Notes under the pieces: model-generated
Seen by the model: the letters and a program-made list of their open reading frames with translations, nothing else
Told to the model about the DNA's origin: nothing
The model's database searches: none
Position numbers and translations under genes: made by a program
In this document: positions 42,490 through 51,817 of the stretch, in pieces
Layout of the letters: each line of letters starts with the position of its first letter
Numbering within the stretch: position 1 is the first letter of the stretch
From: LC029 sp036676475
Lineage (GTDB): Bacteria > Bacillota > Bacilli > Aneurinibacillales > RAOX-1
Assembly (NCBI GenBank): GCA_036676475.1
Contig: JAKFCU010000025.1
Location: 1-58,914, forward strand
Reading direction: 5' to 3'
Length of the DNA: 58,914 bases

Positions 42490-44374
42490 AGGCTTTCTCC
42501 TGGAATTGATTATCATACCACTTCTGAAAAATATAAATGCTCCATAATAGCCAGCTATGATTCTTTCTTGCTTCCAAATGTTCGTTAATGATTTCCCTTA
42601 CCTGTCCCGGATTAAAGATCCCTTGGGACTTTAAACGGCTATAGTCTAATAATCGAAGCAGCTCTTCTTTTAACGGTCCTCTGAACCATATGTCCAAAGG
42701 AACGCCAAACCCCTGCTTCTTTTGGCGAAGGATGATCTCGGGAAGCATATCAGAAAACGTATCTTTTAAAATATATTTCTGGATACGGCCCTTTATTTTA
42801 TAACGGGAGGGGATTTGAAAGGCCAGCTCGATCATGCCTCTGTCTAACATGGGTACTCGTGTTTCAAGGGAATTGAGCATGCTCATGCGGTCAACCTTCG
42901 TAAGCATGTCACCCTCAAGAATGATGCTGAAGTCGGTATACAATGTACTTGTCAGTTCATCCACGTTAGATAGTTCTCTCATCTTATGACCAATAAAATC
43001 AAGGCTTCTTGGTTCATAGAAATTGCCCGTTAATAATTCAGAACGCAGCTGTTCACTAGCGCCCATCATCATCATGTTTCGGCGACGGGTGATTTTATCA
43101 AGGTGGTAATTTTCCACTACCTTTCTTGCCTGGCGAGTATAGGTGCTGGAATCTGGAGCCGAATAAAGCACTCGTTCGATTACTTCCTTTCGCAGTAGCT
43201 TAGGAATGGAAGCATACATCTTTGAGTATAGGTCAATCATGTATTTACTATATCCTCCAAAAAGCTCATCACCGCCATCACCGGTAAGGGCAACCGTTAC
43301 TTTTTCACGTGTAAACTTAGAAACGAAGTAAGTCGGTAACATGGATGAATCGGCAAACGGCTCATCCATGCTAGCTACTATGGATTCCATATGATCAAGT
43401 ATGTCATGGGGCGTGAGAATATGAAGATGATGGTTCGTTTGATTCTGCTTTGATACCAGAAGCGCCTTATCTGATTCATCAAATTCCCTTTCCTTAAACC
43501 CGATGCTGAAGGTCTCAACCGGTCTATCGGAAATACGGGACATAATTCCGACAACAACACTTGAATCTATGCCTCCACTAAGGAATGCTCCTAGAGGGAC
43601 ATCACTTATCATCTGACGCTCCACTGATTCAAAAAGCCGATTACGGAGCTCCATTTTGCAAGTATCGTAATCCTCTATCATCTCAGATTCGGAAGTTTTC
43701 AATTTCCAATAGGGATGAGTCTCGATCTTCCCTTTCTTAAAAGAAAGAAAATGCCCCGGTAAAAGCTTGTAGACATTATTATAGATCGTCAATGGTGCCG
43801 GGATATAGGTAAGGGAAAGATATTGATTAAGCGCATCCTTGTTAATGCCCTCTCTAGAAATTTCAAAGGCTTCTGCGAGGCTTTTTAATTCGGAACAGAA
43901 AGCCAGCTTGTTATCGGACATATAATAATAAAGCGGCTTCTCACCAGCCCTGTCTCGTGCTAGTGTTAGCCGCTTTTCATTTCTATCATATAAAGCTATG
44001 GCAAACATGCCTTCCAAGTAATTTAGAAAATTATCACCATATTCCTCATAAGCGTGAACAATGACTTCTGTATCACTCTCTGTTCGAAAATGATGGCCAC
44101 AGGCTATCAAGCGCTCTCGCAATGTCCGGTAATTGTATATCTCACCATTAAATACGACCACGATATTGCCATCCTCATTGAATATAGGCTGCAGCCCTGT
44201 ATTCAGGTCTATAATAGCCAGGCGACGCATACCGAGAGCCGCATAATCATCTACAAAAACTCCCTCCGAGTCAGGTCCACGATGTATAATACGCTCATTC
44301 ATTCGATCCACAAGCACTCGATTATTTCCTTCCCCAGAAGGCTCTACGCTAATAAAACCGTTTATTCCGCACAC
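42476..44374 (-). CDS. Glutamine-dependent amidotransferase, asparagine synthase family
   Basis: A 632-residue enzyme with Met-Cys2 start (MCGINGFISVEPSG). The glutaminase nucleophile is therefore present, unlike in the lasso cyclase at 25485. The synthetase half has LSGGIDSSVVVG, and the middle has ESDTEVIVHAYEEYG. In sugar loci such enzymes (for example WbpS-type) convert a uronic acid into its amide. Placed next to an epimerase and a UDP-N-acetylhexosaminuronate-type dehydrogenase, it may make a GalNAc-uronamide residue. True asparagine synthesis is the alternative. GTG start. Confidence 0.88.
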   Translation of the reverse strand: MCGINGFISVEPSGEGNNRVLVDRMNERIIHRGPDSEGVFVDDYAALGMRRLAIIDLNTGLQPIFNEDGNIVVVFNGEIYNYRTLRERLIACGHHFRTESDTEVIVHAYEEYGDNFLNYLEGMFAIALYDRNEKRLTLARDRAGEKPLYYYMSDNKLAFCSELKSLAEAFEISREGINKDALNQYLSLTYIPAPLTIYNNVYKLLPGHFLSFKKGKIETHPYWKLKTSESEMIEDYDTCKMELRNRLFESVERQMISDVPLGAFLSGGIDSSVVVGIMSRISDRPVETFSIGFKEREFDESDKALLVSKQNQTNHHLHILTPHDILDHMESIVASMDEPFADSSMLPTYFVSKFTREKVTVALTGDGGDELFGGYSKYMIDLYSKMYASIPKLLRKEVIERVLYSAPDSSTYTRQARKVVENYHLDKITRRRNMMMMGASEQLRSELLTGNFYEPRSLDFIGHKMRELSNVDELTSTLYTDFSIILEGDMLTKVDRMSMLNSLETRVPMLDRGMIELAFQIPSRYKIKGRIQKYILKDTFSDMLPEIILRQKKQGFGVPLDIWFRGPLKEELLRLLDYSRLKSQGIFNPGQVREIINEHLEARKNHSWLLWSIYIFQKWYDNQFQEKAYGSY

Positions 44375-44377
44375 GCC

Positions 44378-45382
44378 CTACTCACCCACCTTGATCGCTT
44401 TATCACCGAGATAGGTTCTATACCAGTTTACCGACTGTTCAAAACCGCGTTCGAAATCCCAAGAAGGTTCGTAGCCAAGGGCATGGTTTGCCTTGGAAAT
44501 ATCAGCAAGAGAATGCTTGATATCTCCTGATCGATGGGGGCCGTAAATAGGCATAGTATAGATGTCCAACAACTCGCACATTTTCCCATACATTTGGTTA
44601 ACGGTGTATCTCTCGCCATAAGCGATATTATAAGATTGACCGCAAGCCTCCATGGGGGCCACGCAAGCTTTAAGATTGGCTTCCAATACATTTTCGATAT
44701 AGGTAAAATCCCGGCTTTGCTCCCCATCCCCGTTGATGGTAGGCGATTGTCCTGAGAGTAGTTTGTTAACAAAAACGGGAATAACCGCCGCGTATTGCGA
44801 ATGGGGATCTTGCCTGCGACCGAAAACATTAAAATAGCGCAGTCCAATACAAGACAGTCCATATAAATGGGTATAGACGGCTCCATAAAGTTCATTTACT
44901 TTTTTGGTAAGGGCATAGGGGGAAAGCAGTTCTCCCTCTTCTCCTTCTACCTTAGGTAGTTGGGTAGAATTGCCGTACACTGATGATGAGGAAGCATAGA
45001 CAAATCTCCTCACCGTTCCCAATAATCTAGCAGCTTCCAGCATATTCAAGGTTCCTTTAATGTTGTTTTCCTCATATATGGTGGGATATATCATCGAACG
45101 CGGTACGGAACCGAGTGCCGCTTGATGCAGAATATAGTCGACTTCCACACAGCTCTTTACACAAGTCTCAAAATCGCGTATATCCCCTTCCATAAATTCA
45201 TACCTGGGATGGTCCAGGAACATTTCGATATTTTCACGTTTACCTGTAGAAAAGTTATCAAGCCCTCTTACCTTCACTCCTAAATTCAGTAGAGCTTCTA
45301 CAAGATTTGAACCTATAAAGCCGGCGGCACCCGTAACAAGAAAGGTAACATGATCCTGAAATTTCACATGTTCATATCCCAC
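44378..45382 (-). CDS. UDP-N-acetylglucosamine/UDP-sugar 4-epimerase (SDR, WbpP-like)
   Basis: A 334-residue extended SDR enzyme. NAD is bound by FLVTGAAGFIGSNLVEALL, the catalytic Ser is in YASSSSVYGN and Tyr-x3-Lys is in SPYALTKKVNELYG. The fragment FNVFGRRQDPHSQYAAVIP is typical of WbpP/WbgU-like C4-epimerases, which act on UDP-GlcNAc to give UDP-GalNAc. The GTG start follows GGAGG at nine bases. The gene lies four bases from the dehydrogenase gene, which should oxidise the product. Confidence 0.9.
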   Translation of the reverse strand: MGYEHVKFQDHVTFLVTGAAGFIGSNLVEALLNLGVKVRGLDNFSTGKRENIEMFLDHPRYEFMEGDIRDFETCVKSCVEVDYILHQAALGSVPRSMIYPTIYEENNIKGTLNMLEAARLLGTVRRFVYASSSSVYGNSTQLPKVEGEEGELLSPYALTKKVNELYGAVYTHLYGLSCIGLRYFNVFGRRQDPHSQYAAVIPVFVNKLLSGQSPTINGDGEQSRDFTYIENVLEANLKACVAPMEACGQSYNIAYGERYTVNQMYGKMCELLDIYTMPIYGPHRSGDIKHSLADISKANHALGYEPSWDFERGFEQSVNWYRTYLGDKAIKVGE

Positions 45383-45385
45383 TGA

Positions 45386-46657
45386 TTATAACCTCCAATA
45401 TTGATAGCCATGTGCTTCTGCTAACTTTCTGTTAAACATACCTTTGATATCCACAAGTACATTCCGGTCAGGAGCCAAATGATGCCGGATGGTATTCAAT
45501 GAAAGGGATGTATATTCTTGATGATTGACAGCGAGGATGACCGCGTCGACCGGTGGGATTTCCCCGGCAAGTTCAAATCCATATTCCCGCCATACTTCGT
45601 ATCCATCTGCATGCGGATCTACAACATATGTTTCAATCTCATAATCCTGAAGCTCTCGAATAATATCCACCGCTTTAGAATTGCGTACATCCGGGACATT
45701 TTCCTTAAATGTGACACCCATAACCAGAACCTTCGCACCTTTAACCGGACAATTATCTCGAATCAGTTGCTTTACGACGTTCTCTGCTACATACTTGCCC
45801 ATGTTGTCATTGATGCGGCGTCCAGCCAGAATCACTTCCGGATGATATCCGACTTCTTCAGCTTTATAGGTAAGATAAAAGGGATCCACACCAATGCAAT
45901 GCCCGCCGACAAGTCCCGGACGAAAGTTCAGGAAATTCCACTTCGTTCCGGCCGCTTCAAGCACCTCAAGGGTATCGATCCCCATTCTATTGAATATGAT
46001 GGAAAGCTCATTGACAAAGGCTATATTGATATCTCTCTGGGCATTCTCTATTACCTTTGCTGCTTCCGCTACTTTAATCGATGAAGCCCTGTATACTCCA
46101 GCTTCAACTACCATTTCATATACTGCAGCAATGACTCCCAAGCTTTCTTCGTCCATACCCGCTACGATTTTGGTTATTGTTTCCAGCCTATGCACTTGAT
46201 CCCCAGGATTAATCCTCTCCGGCGAATACCCTACTTTAAAATCCGCCCCACACCTTAATCCCGATTCTCTTTCAAGTATAGGTACACATACTTCCTCGGT
46301 AACCCCTGGATAGACCGTTGATTCATACACAACGATGGCACCTTTTTGCATGTTCTGCCCGACCGTACGACTTGTCGATGTCATAGGTTCAAGATCCGGA
46401 TTGTTGTGTTGATCGATAGGAGTGGGAACAGCCACAATGATAAAAGATGCGTCTTGGATATCGGCCGGATTGCTTGTGAATGAAATGGAAGAATCCTTTA
46501 AAGCTTCCTGCCCAACTTCATTGGTGACATCCACGCCCTGTTTAAGGAGTTGAATTTTCTCATGATTGATATCAAAACCGATTACTTTTGTCTTTTTTGC
46601 AAAAGCTATGGCAAGCGGTAAGCCTACATAGCCAAGTCCAATGACTGCAATAATCAC
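45386..46657 (-). CDS. UDP-N-acetylhexosamine 6-dehydrogenase (WbpO/TviB-like)
   Basis: About 423 residues of the UDP-glucose/GDP-mannose dehydrogenase family. The N-terminal NAD site is IIAVIGLGYVGLPLAIAFA. The central part contains FLNFRPGLVGGHCIGVDPFY with the catalytic Cys in GGHCIGVDP. The C-terminal sugar-binding domain has VLVMGVTFKENVPDVRNSK. It makes a UDP-N-acetylhexosaminuronate, probably GalNAcA because a WbpP-like epimerase gene follows. I chose the GTG at 46657, with GGGAGAG eight bases upstream; the ATG at 46672 is the alternative. Confidence 0.9.
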   Translation of the reverse strand: MIIAVIGLGYVGLPLAIAFAKKTKVIGFDINHEKIQLLKQGVDVTNEVGQEALKDSSISFTSNPADIQDASFIIVAVPTPIDQHNNPDLEPMTSTSRTVGQNMQKGAIVVYESTVYPGVTEEVCVPILERESGLRCGADFKVGYSPERINPGDQVHRLETITKIVAGMDEESLGVIAAVYEMVVEAGVYRASSIKVAEAAKVIENAQRDINIAFVNELSIIFNRMGIDTLEVLEAAGTKWNFLNFRPGLVGGHCIGVDPFYLTYKAEEVGYHPEVILAGRRINDNMGKYVAENVVKQLIRDNCPVKGAKVLVMGVTFKENVPDVRNSKAVDIIRELQDYEIETYVVDPHADGYEVWREYGFELAGEIPPVDAVILAVNHQEYTSLSLNTIRHHLAPDRNVLVDIKGMFNRKLAEAHGYQYWRL

Positions 46658-46680
46658 ATTGCACTCTCCCATTCATTCCG

Positions 46681-47784
46681 TTATAGTTTCATAGCCGTAA
46701 GCACCGTTTCATTAACCTTTCTGACATCATACTTATCCTGGCAAATCTTCAGACTTTCTTGTGCCATTTCAGAAACATGCTGTTGGTTATTGATCATCCA
46801 GATGATCTTCTCTGCCAACAGATCCACTTCTTTTGCTGGTACCAGAAATCCATTCAAACCATCCACAACCGTTTCACGGCATCCTGGTACATCGGTTGTA
46901 ATGATTGATCTCCCCATGGCCATCGCTTCCAGTACGGTACGAGGCGTACCTTCCCGGTAGGATGGCAGAACATACACCGTGCACTGTTCAATATAGGGCC
47001 TTACATCCTTTGTTTCCCCGAGATACGCCACACTTCCATCCTCTATGTAGGGCTCTATATCCTCGTATTTTAAAGAGTTTGGATTGACATCAAATGGTCC
47101 AAGAAGCTGAAATTGGGCTTCCGGATAGATTTTCTTGACCCTCCGTGCGGCCTCAAGATATTCCAACACTCCCTTATCTTTGAGGATACGGCATATCATG
47201 AGAAATAATGGTTGAGCTGGCAACGGCGCCATTTTGTATTTGTTCAGATTGACTCCTGAACCATTTACCATCACACACTTGCTGTTATGAATAAGTCCTG
47301 CATTTAAAAATTCGTTCACATCATCCGGATTCTGAAAAAACACTTTTTTACAGCACTTGAGTCCTAGATAGTATAGTACCCCACTTATTTTTCTGATCAT
47401 TGCGGCCTTGGCGCCCTTAGCCAGAAATACATACCCCAGTCCTGTAACCATGGAAAATACAGATTGGACGCCAGCGAGGCGTGCTGCGATTGATCCATAA
47501 ATCACTGGCTTTATCGTATATCCCATCACGATATCAGGCTGTTCCGATTTGATCAGTTTACGCATCCTATATAAGGTGACCAGGTCCTTGAGTGGATTGA
47601 CACCCGCTCTCTCCAGAGGTAGCCGTAAAAATCTGGCACCTAGTTTTTCTATTTCCTTTTCATATCCTAATTCAGGTCCAACAGCGACGACTTTATATCC
47701 CTGTTTTACCATCTCCGTTATTAAATCACCCCGAAAATTAATAAGTGATGGCGTATAGCCTGCAATAATGAGGATCTTCTTCAT
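46681..47784 (-). CDS. Glycosyltransferase family 4 (EpsD/PglA-like)
   Basis: About 367 residues of GT-B fold. The N-terminus KKILIIAGYTPSLINFRGDL is typical of transferases that add the second sugar onto lipid-linked diacetamido sugars. Further motifs are FLMICRILKDKGVLEYLEAA and VLPSYREGTPRTVLEAMAMG. The ATG at 47784 is the natural start; a GTG at 47796 overlaps the stop of the lipoprotein gene. The donor is probably an N-acetylhexosamine, by analogy only. Confidence 0.88.
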   Translation of the reverse strand: MKKILIIAGYTPSLINFRGDLITEMVKQGYKVVAVGPELGYEKEIEKLGARFLRLPLERAGVNPLKDLVTLYRMRKLIKSEQPDIVMGYTIKPVIYGSIAARLAGVQSVFSMVTGLGYVFLAKGAKAAMIRKISGVLYYLGLKCCKKVFFQNPDDVNEFLNAGLIHNSKCVMVNGSGVNLNKYKMAPLPAQPLFLMICRILKDKGVLEYLEAARRVKKIYPEAQFQLLGPFDVNPNSLKYEDIEPYIEDGSVAYLGETKDVRPYIEQCTVYVLPSYREGTPRTVLEAMAMGRSIITTDVPGCRETVVDGLNGFLVPAKEVDLLAEKIIWMINNQQHVSEMAQESLKICQDKYDVRKVNETVLTAMKL

Positions 47785-47792
47785 GTTCTCAC

Positions 47793-48938
47793 TCACTCTT
47801 TTATAGTGACTTTCGTTCGCATACCGCCTTTGATTCCATGATCGGCATTGTCAACCAAGACCCTGATGGGGAATGCCTGTGTTTTTGGATCCGCCAATGG
47901 AGCAACATAAATCACTTTCCCTTCTACGCTTTTCCCCATGGACAGAATGTTTATCGTAGCCTGTTGACCTACCTTTATCCGGTTGATAAGAGCTTCGGGA
48001 ACATCGCCCCGAACGTAGAGTTTGTCTTGATTCGTGATCACAAACAATGTATCAGCCGGGGTCACAGCTTGCCCCATGATGGCTCTTATATCCGTAATAA
48101 ACCCACTAATCGGGGCCTTGACCGTTAGATTATTGTACTGATATCGAATGAGTTCCAGATTGGCTTTCGCTTGTTCGACCCCCATCTTTGTTAGTTGGGC
48201 TGAAGCCTGTGCCGATTGTTTTTCCAACTTGGCTACGGAAAGAGCCGTTTGTCTTTGCCCTGCCTCTCTAGCCCCTTTAATTTCAATTAACTTCTTCGCT
48301 TTTGCGAGTTCATTTTCTGCTTGAGTCTTTTGCGTCTGGGCCTGTTCCATTTGCTCCTGTGATAAAGCCCCTTGACTATACAGCACATTCGTTCTTTCTG
48401 CGTTTTTCTTAGCATCAGCCAGGTCCATCTCCAAACTCCGTAATAAAAATTTTTGCTCTTCCGCTTCCTCAGTGGTTTCTGTCGAGAGCGTCACCTTCAT
48501 TTCATTTAAATTAATCTGCTGTTCAATGGCCCTCATCTGTGCTTCCACCTGTACCTGCTTAACATTGGCTTCGGCTTGCTTAATTTGATAAGCTAAATCA
48601 CTTTCATCGATTTTCGCAAGTACTTGATCTTTCTTTACATACGCCCCTATATCTACGGAAATTTCACTTACATTTCCGGAAATGGACGGTGCCAGAAAAA
48701 ACACTTGAAAGGGCTCGGTCTGACCACTGATCGTCATGTCTTGTTGAACCTTTACCGCTGCAGCCTTTGCTGTGTTTTCCACTTTTTTCGGAGCAACCGG
48801 AGTAGCTGTTTCCTTGTTTAACTCACATCCATTTAATAGAATGATGCTGCTTAGCATGGTAACCACCGTTATCCGTAACATGATGGTTTTTCTCTTTCTG
48901 GCTGTTTTTTTTCTTATCCTGGACGTTCTCATTTCCAT
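47793..48938 (-). CDS. HlyD-type membrane fusion lipoprotein
   Basis: A 381-residue protein with a lipoprotein signal (LRITVVTMLSSIILLNGCEL, lipidated Cys at about residue 38). A lipoyl-like barrel half (AYVKKDQVLAKIDESDLAYQ) precedes a long coiled coil, residues ~100-260, rich in Gln, Glu and Ala. The second half-barrel has NNLTVKAPISGFITDIRAIM. Such adaptors normally partner with an ABC or RND transporter, but none is encoded next to it in the eps operon. The ATG at 48938 follows GGAGG. Its presence in a Wzx/Wzy-type locus is unusual and its partner is unknown. Confidence 0.88.
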   Translation of the reverse strand: MEMRTSRIRKKTARKRKTIMLRITVVTMLSSIILLNGCELNKETATPVAPKKVENTAKAAAVKVQQDMTISGQTEPFQVFFLAPSISGNVSEISVDIGAYVKKDQVLAKIDESDLAYQIKQAEANVKQVQVEAQMRAIEQQINLNEMKVTLSTETTEEAEEQKFLLRSLEMDLADAKKNAERTNVLYSQGALSQEQMEQAQTQKTQAENELAKAKKLIEIKGAREAGQRQTALSVAKLEKQSAQASAQLTKMGVEQAKANLELIRYQYNNLTVKAPISGFITDIRAIMGQAVTPADTLFVITNQDKLYVRGDVPEALINRIKVGQQATINILSMGKSVEGKVIYVAPLADPKTQAFPIRVLVDNADHGIKGGMRTKVTIKE

Positions 48939-48968
48939 TTGTGAGTCCTCCAACTAAAGTTTCATTTT

Positions 48969-50816
48969 TTATCCCGTCTTATAGCTGGATACTTGCAATA
49001 ATGTCGGAGTTTCCAGCTGATTGTTGGCTAGGTGCAGTAACTTCTCTCTCAGCATCGATTTATCAAAACTGGTATAGTTAGAGATAATGTCCTCTATCTC
49101 CTGAATATATAGCTCAGCCGTTTTCCCTACGTAAATCTTGGGATATACTTGCTGTTCATGTATTTCATCTGGTTTCAGCAGTTCTTCAAACAGCTTTTCT
49201 CCTGGTCTCATACCGGTAAATTCAATCCCCACGTCTTCCACTACATTTCCAGAGAGTCTAATTAAATTTTTGGCAAGATCTACAATTCTGACAGGTTCAC
49301 CCATATCTAATACAAATATTTCTCCGCCTCTGGCTAACGAACCCGCTTGGATAACCAATCTTGATGCTTCTGGAATCGTCATGAAATAACGAACCATTTC
49401 CGGATGGGTGACCGTTACAGGCCCACCCTTTTGAATTTGCTCCTTAAATCGAGGAATGACACTGCCGCGACTGCCCAATACATTTCCAAAGCGCACAGCG
49501 ACAAACTTGGTGCTGCTCGCCTTATCGAGATGCTGAATCATCATCTCTGCCAACCGTTTGGTGGCCCCCATGACACTTGTCGGATTTACTGCCTTATCGG
49601 TCGAAATCATGACAAAGTTTTCAACGCCATACCAGCTGGCCGCTCTTGCCACATTGAGCGTTCCTATGACATTGTTCTTTAACGCCTCTTCAGGATTGCG
49701 TTCCATAAGCGGCACATGCTTATGGGCAGCCGCATGATAGACAACGTGCGGTCGATGAAGCTCCATGACAGCCTTCATCTTATTGGCATCCTGCAGATCA
49801 GCGATCTCCGTAATCAATTGAATCCCGCTATTTCTATATGTATCTCTCAGTTCCATTTCAATGGTATATATACTGTTTTCGCCATGACCCAACAAAATGA
49901 GCTTTTCTGGGTGAAATTTGCAAATCTGCCGGCAGATCTCAGAACCAATAGATCCTCCAGCACCCGTGACTAAGACGACCTTATCCGACACATATTCTGA
50001 AATACTTTCAATGTCCAGCTCTACGGGTTCCCGGCCTAATAAATCTTCGACCTGTACATCGCGGAATTCATTAACAGACACCTTGCCCATTACTAAATCC
50101 TCGAGCATCGGAATGATTTGCGTTTTCGCCTTCGTTTTGGCGCATTCCAGGAAAATAGTGTTTAATTCTTTTTTATTGAGTGACGGAATGGCGATCACAA
50201 TGTTATCAATTTCTTGCTCTTTTACTGTACTTTCAATTTGATCAATCCCGCCAATCACCGGGATTCCCAATATATCAAGATGGTGTTTATTCAAGTTATC
50301 ATCGATAAAAGCGATAGGCACGAGTTCGGCATCCTTATTGTGGAGTAATTGCCTGGCCACCATCGTCCCTGCTGAACCTGCTCCTATGATGAGAGTTCGC
50401 TTGGTATTATTCACTTGTTGAATATAAGAATCTCGAAGAATCCTCCAGACAAAACGCGATCCGCCAAAGAAAAGCATGTGCAGCATCCAGGTGATAGCAA
50501 GTAGCCGCCCATACACATCCTGTAGGATGATCACTTGGATAAAGGCCGTGATCAGGATAGAGAAGGCAGAAGATTTAAGAATAATGACCAATTCCCCTAT
50601 ACTTGCATACTCCCATGCCTTTTTATACAAGTTGTAACGGAAGGAGAGAAAATAGTGAATGGCTAAAAGGGTTACAGCACTTAGAGCAATGGGCAACGTC
50701 ATGACATGAAGATTAGCACTGACTAAAATTTGGCTTATGAAAATGGCGGTGACGATGCTCAAGGAATCAATGACGATTAACAATGATAATCGCTGGTGGT
50801 AGGTCAACAAACTCAC
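48969..50816 (-). CDS. UDP-sugar 4,6-dehydratase, CapD/FlaA1 family (EpsC)
   Basis: A 615-residue protein with four to five N-terminal membrane helices. A first Rossmann fold is at ~140 (LIIGAGSAGTMVARQLLHN). The SDR dehydratase domain runs from ~285, with NAD motif VVLVTGAGGSIGSEICRQI and later MISTDKAVNPTSVMGATKRL. It turns UDP-GlcNAc into the 4-keto-6-deoxy sugar that starts diacetylbacillosamine-type synthesis, with the enzymes encoded at 30367 and 31547. The GTG start follows AGGAGGAGGAT. It is the first gene after the EAR-like RNA. Confidence 0.93.
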   Translation of the reverse strand: MSLLTYHQRLSLLIVIDSLSIVTAIFISQILVSANLHVMTLPIALSAVTLLAIHYFLSFRYNLYKKAWEYASIGELVIILKSSAFSILITAFIQVIILQDVYGRLLAITWMLHMLFFGGSRFVWRILRDSYIQQVNNTKRTLIIGAGSAGTMVARQLLHNKDAELVPIAFIDDNLNKHHLDILGIPVIGGIDQIESTVKEQEIDNIVIAIPSLNKKELNTIFLECAKTKAKTQIIPMLEDLVMGKVSVNEFRDVQVEDLLGREPVELDIESISEYVSDKVVLVTGAGGSIGSEICRQICKFHPEKLILLGHGENSIYTIEMELRDTYRNSGIQLITEIADLQDANKMKAVMELHRPHVVYHAAAHKHVPLMERNPEEALKNNVIGTLNVARAASWYGVENFVMISTDKAVNPTSVMGATKRLAEMMIQHLDKASSTKFVAVRFGNVLGSRGSVIPRFKEQIQKGGPVTVTHPEMVRYFMTIPEASRLVIQAGSLARGGEIFVLDMGEPVRIVDLAKNLIRLSGNVVEDVGIEFTGMRPGEKLFEELLKPDEIHEQQVYPKIYVGKTAELYIQEIEDIISNYTSFDKSMLREKLLHLANNQLETPTLLQVSSYKTG

Positions 50817-50982
50817 CCTTATCCTCCTCCTTTCTTATCCATTTTGTGGATTGACTTGGGATAACAATCGAAATCCTTCATGGTTTTACGTCAACTCCCT
50901 TTTTGTGGTAAATTCAATTAAAGTTTTTCACTACAAGGTTTCATTGAAAAACCACATAATGAAAAACTCTAATAAATAGATA

Positions 50983-51087
50983 GGGCATCAAACCCTTCCT
51001 CACACCACACCTTTGACGACAAGCGCTAAGGTATCTTTCAACCCACAGCATGGCCGAGTGCCTCCATTGATAACGGATAGGAGACAT
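50983..51087 (-). ncRNA. EAR-like (epsC motif) RNA of the eps operon
   Basis: 105 bases on the minus strand between the epsB- and epsC-like genes, exactly where the EAR element lies in Bacillus eps operons. It carries GGAGGCACTCGG, then GGTGTGGTGTGAGGA, and a terminal GGGTTTGATGCCC. In Bacillus the EAR RNA lets polymerase read through terminators across the long operon. It aligns along its whole length with the copy at 1120-1224. Confidence 0.8.
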
Positions 51088-51106
51088 TACCAGTATTATT
51101 CATTTT

Positions 51107-51144
51107 GTTCTTTATTACCTTTTATTTTGTTCTTAATAATGAAC
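51107..51144 (-). promoter_or_regulatory. SinR-type operator between epsB and the EAR RNA
   Basis: GTTCTTAATAATGAAC palindrome at 51129-51144 with another GTTCTTTAT half-site at 51107. It could repress an internal promoter in front of the EAR RNA or act as a roadblock. Confidence 0.6.
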
Positions 51145-51178
51145 ACGCAGGCAAAACTTATCCTCTATTCGCCATACT

Positions 51179-51817
51179 TTACTGTTTTCGATTGAATATA
51201 ACACCCATCAGCTTGGATCTTACAAGCTCTAATGATCTTTTAGCTTCCACAGCCTTCTGACTTTTTGTTTTCCCGCTGCTTAGCACTAAGATGACACCAT
51301 CACATTGATGAGCCAGTATTCTTGCGTCTGTCACATCAAGAACAGGGGAGCAATCAAAGATTACCATATCGTATTCTGCCCGTACGGCTGTTTGCCATTT
51401 TTCCAATCCGGGGGAACTAAGCAGTTCTGCAGGATGGGGTGCCATGGTTCCACTGGTTAAGACCTCTAATCGTTCAATCGCTGTTTGCTGGATCGCTTCC
51501 TTCCAGCTGACTTTCTCCATAAGAGCATCTGTCAAACCTGTTGTGTTTGGCAATTTAAAGGTTGAATGAATCGTTGGTTTTCTTAGATTTGCATCAACGA
51601 GCAGAATTTTTCTCCCTTGCTGGACCATGGAAACGGCCAAATTCGTTGCTGTAGTTGATTTTCCGTCTCCTATCCCTGGGGAAGTAATCGCTAAGGTCTT
51701 TATTTCTTGATCCATTGAAGAGAACTGAATATTGGTTCGAATCGCCCGGTATTGTTCAGCTATGATGGAATTTGGTTTATCAAATGTGACTAGGCCCTTT
51801 TCTTTTACCTTAAACAT
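51179..51817 (-). CDS. Bacterial tyrosine kinase-type ATPase without tyrosine tail (EpsB)
   Basis: A 212-residue protein of the CpsD/CapB family with Walker A SPGIGDGKSTTATNLAV, Walker A' ILLVDANLRKP and Walker B MVIFDCSPV. It ends RSKLMGVIFNRKQ, so the C-terminal tyrosine cluster usual in the family, and present in the kinase at 2209, is missing. It may act as an ATPase-only partner of EpsA or rely on the other kinase. AAGGAG precedes the ATG. The start overlaps the epsA end by eight bases. Confidence 0.9.
   Translation of the reverse strand: MFKVKEKGLVTFDKPNSIIAEQYRAIRTNIQFSSMDQEIKTLAITSPGIGDGKSTTATNLAVSMVQQGRKILLVDANLRKPTIHSTFKLPNTTGLTDALMEKVSWKEAIQQTAIERLEVLTSGTMAPHPAELLSSPGLEKWQTAVRAEYDMVIFDCSPVLDVTDARILAHQCDGVILVLSSGKTKSQKAVEAKRSLELVRSKLMGVIFNRKQ

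Noticed and set aside
45518..46084. 188-codon plus-strand frame opposite the dehydrogenase gene
   Set aside because: Antisense shadow of a clearly coding gene, no ribosome binding site or family pattern.
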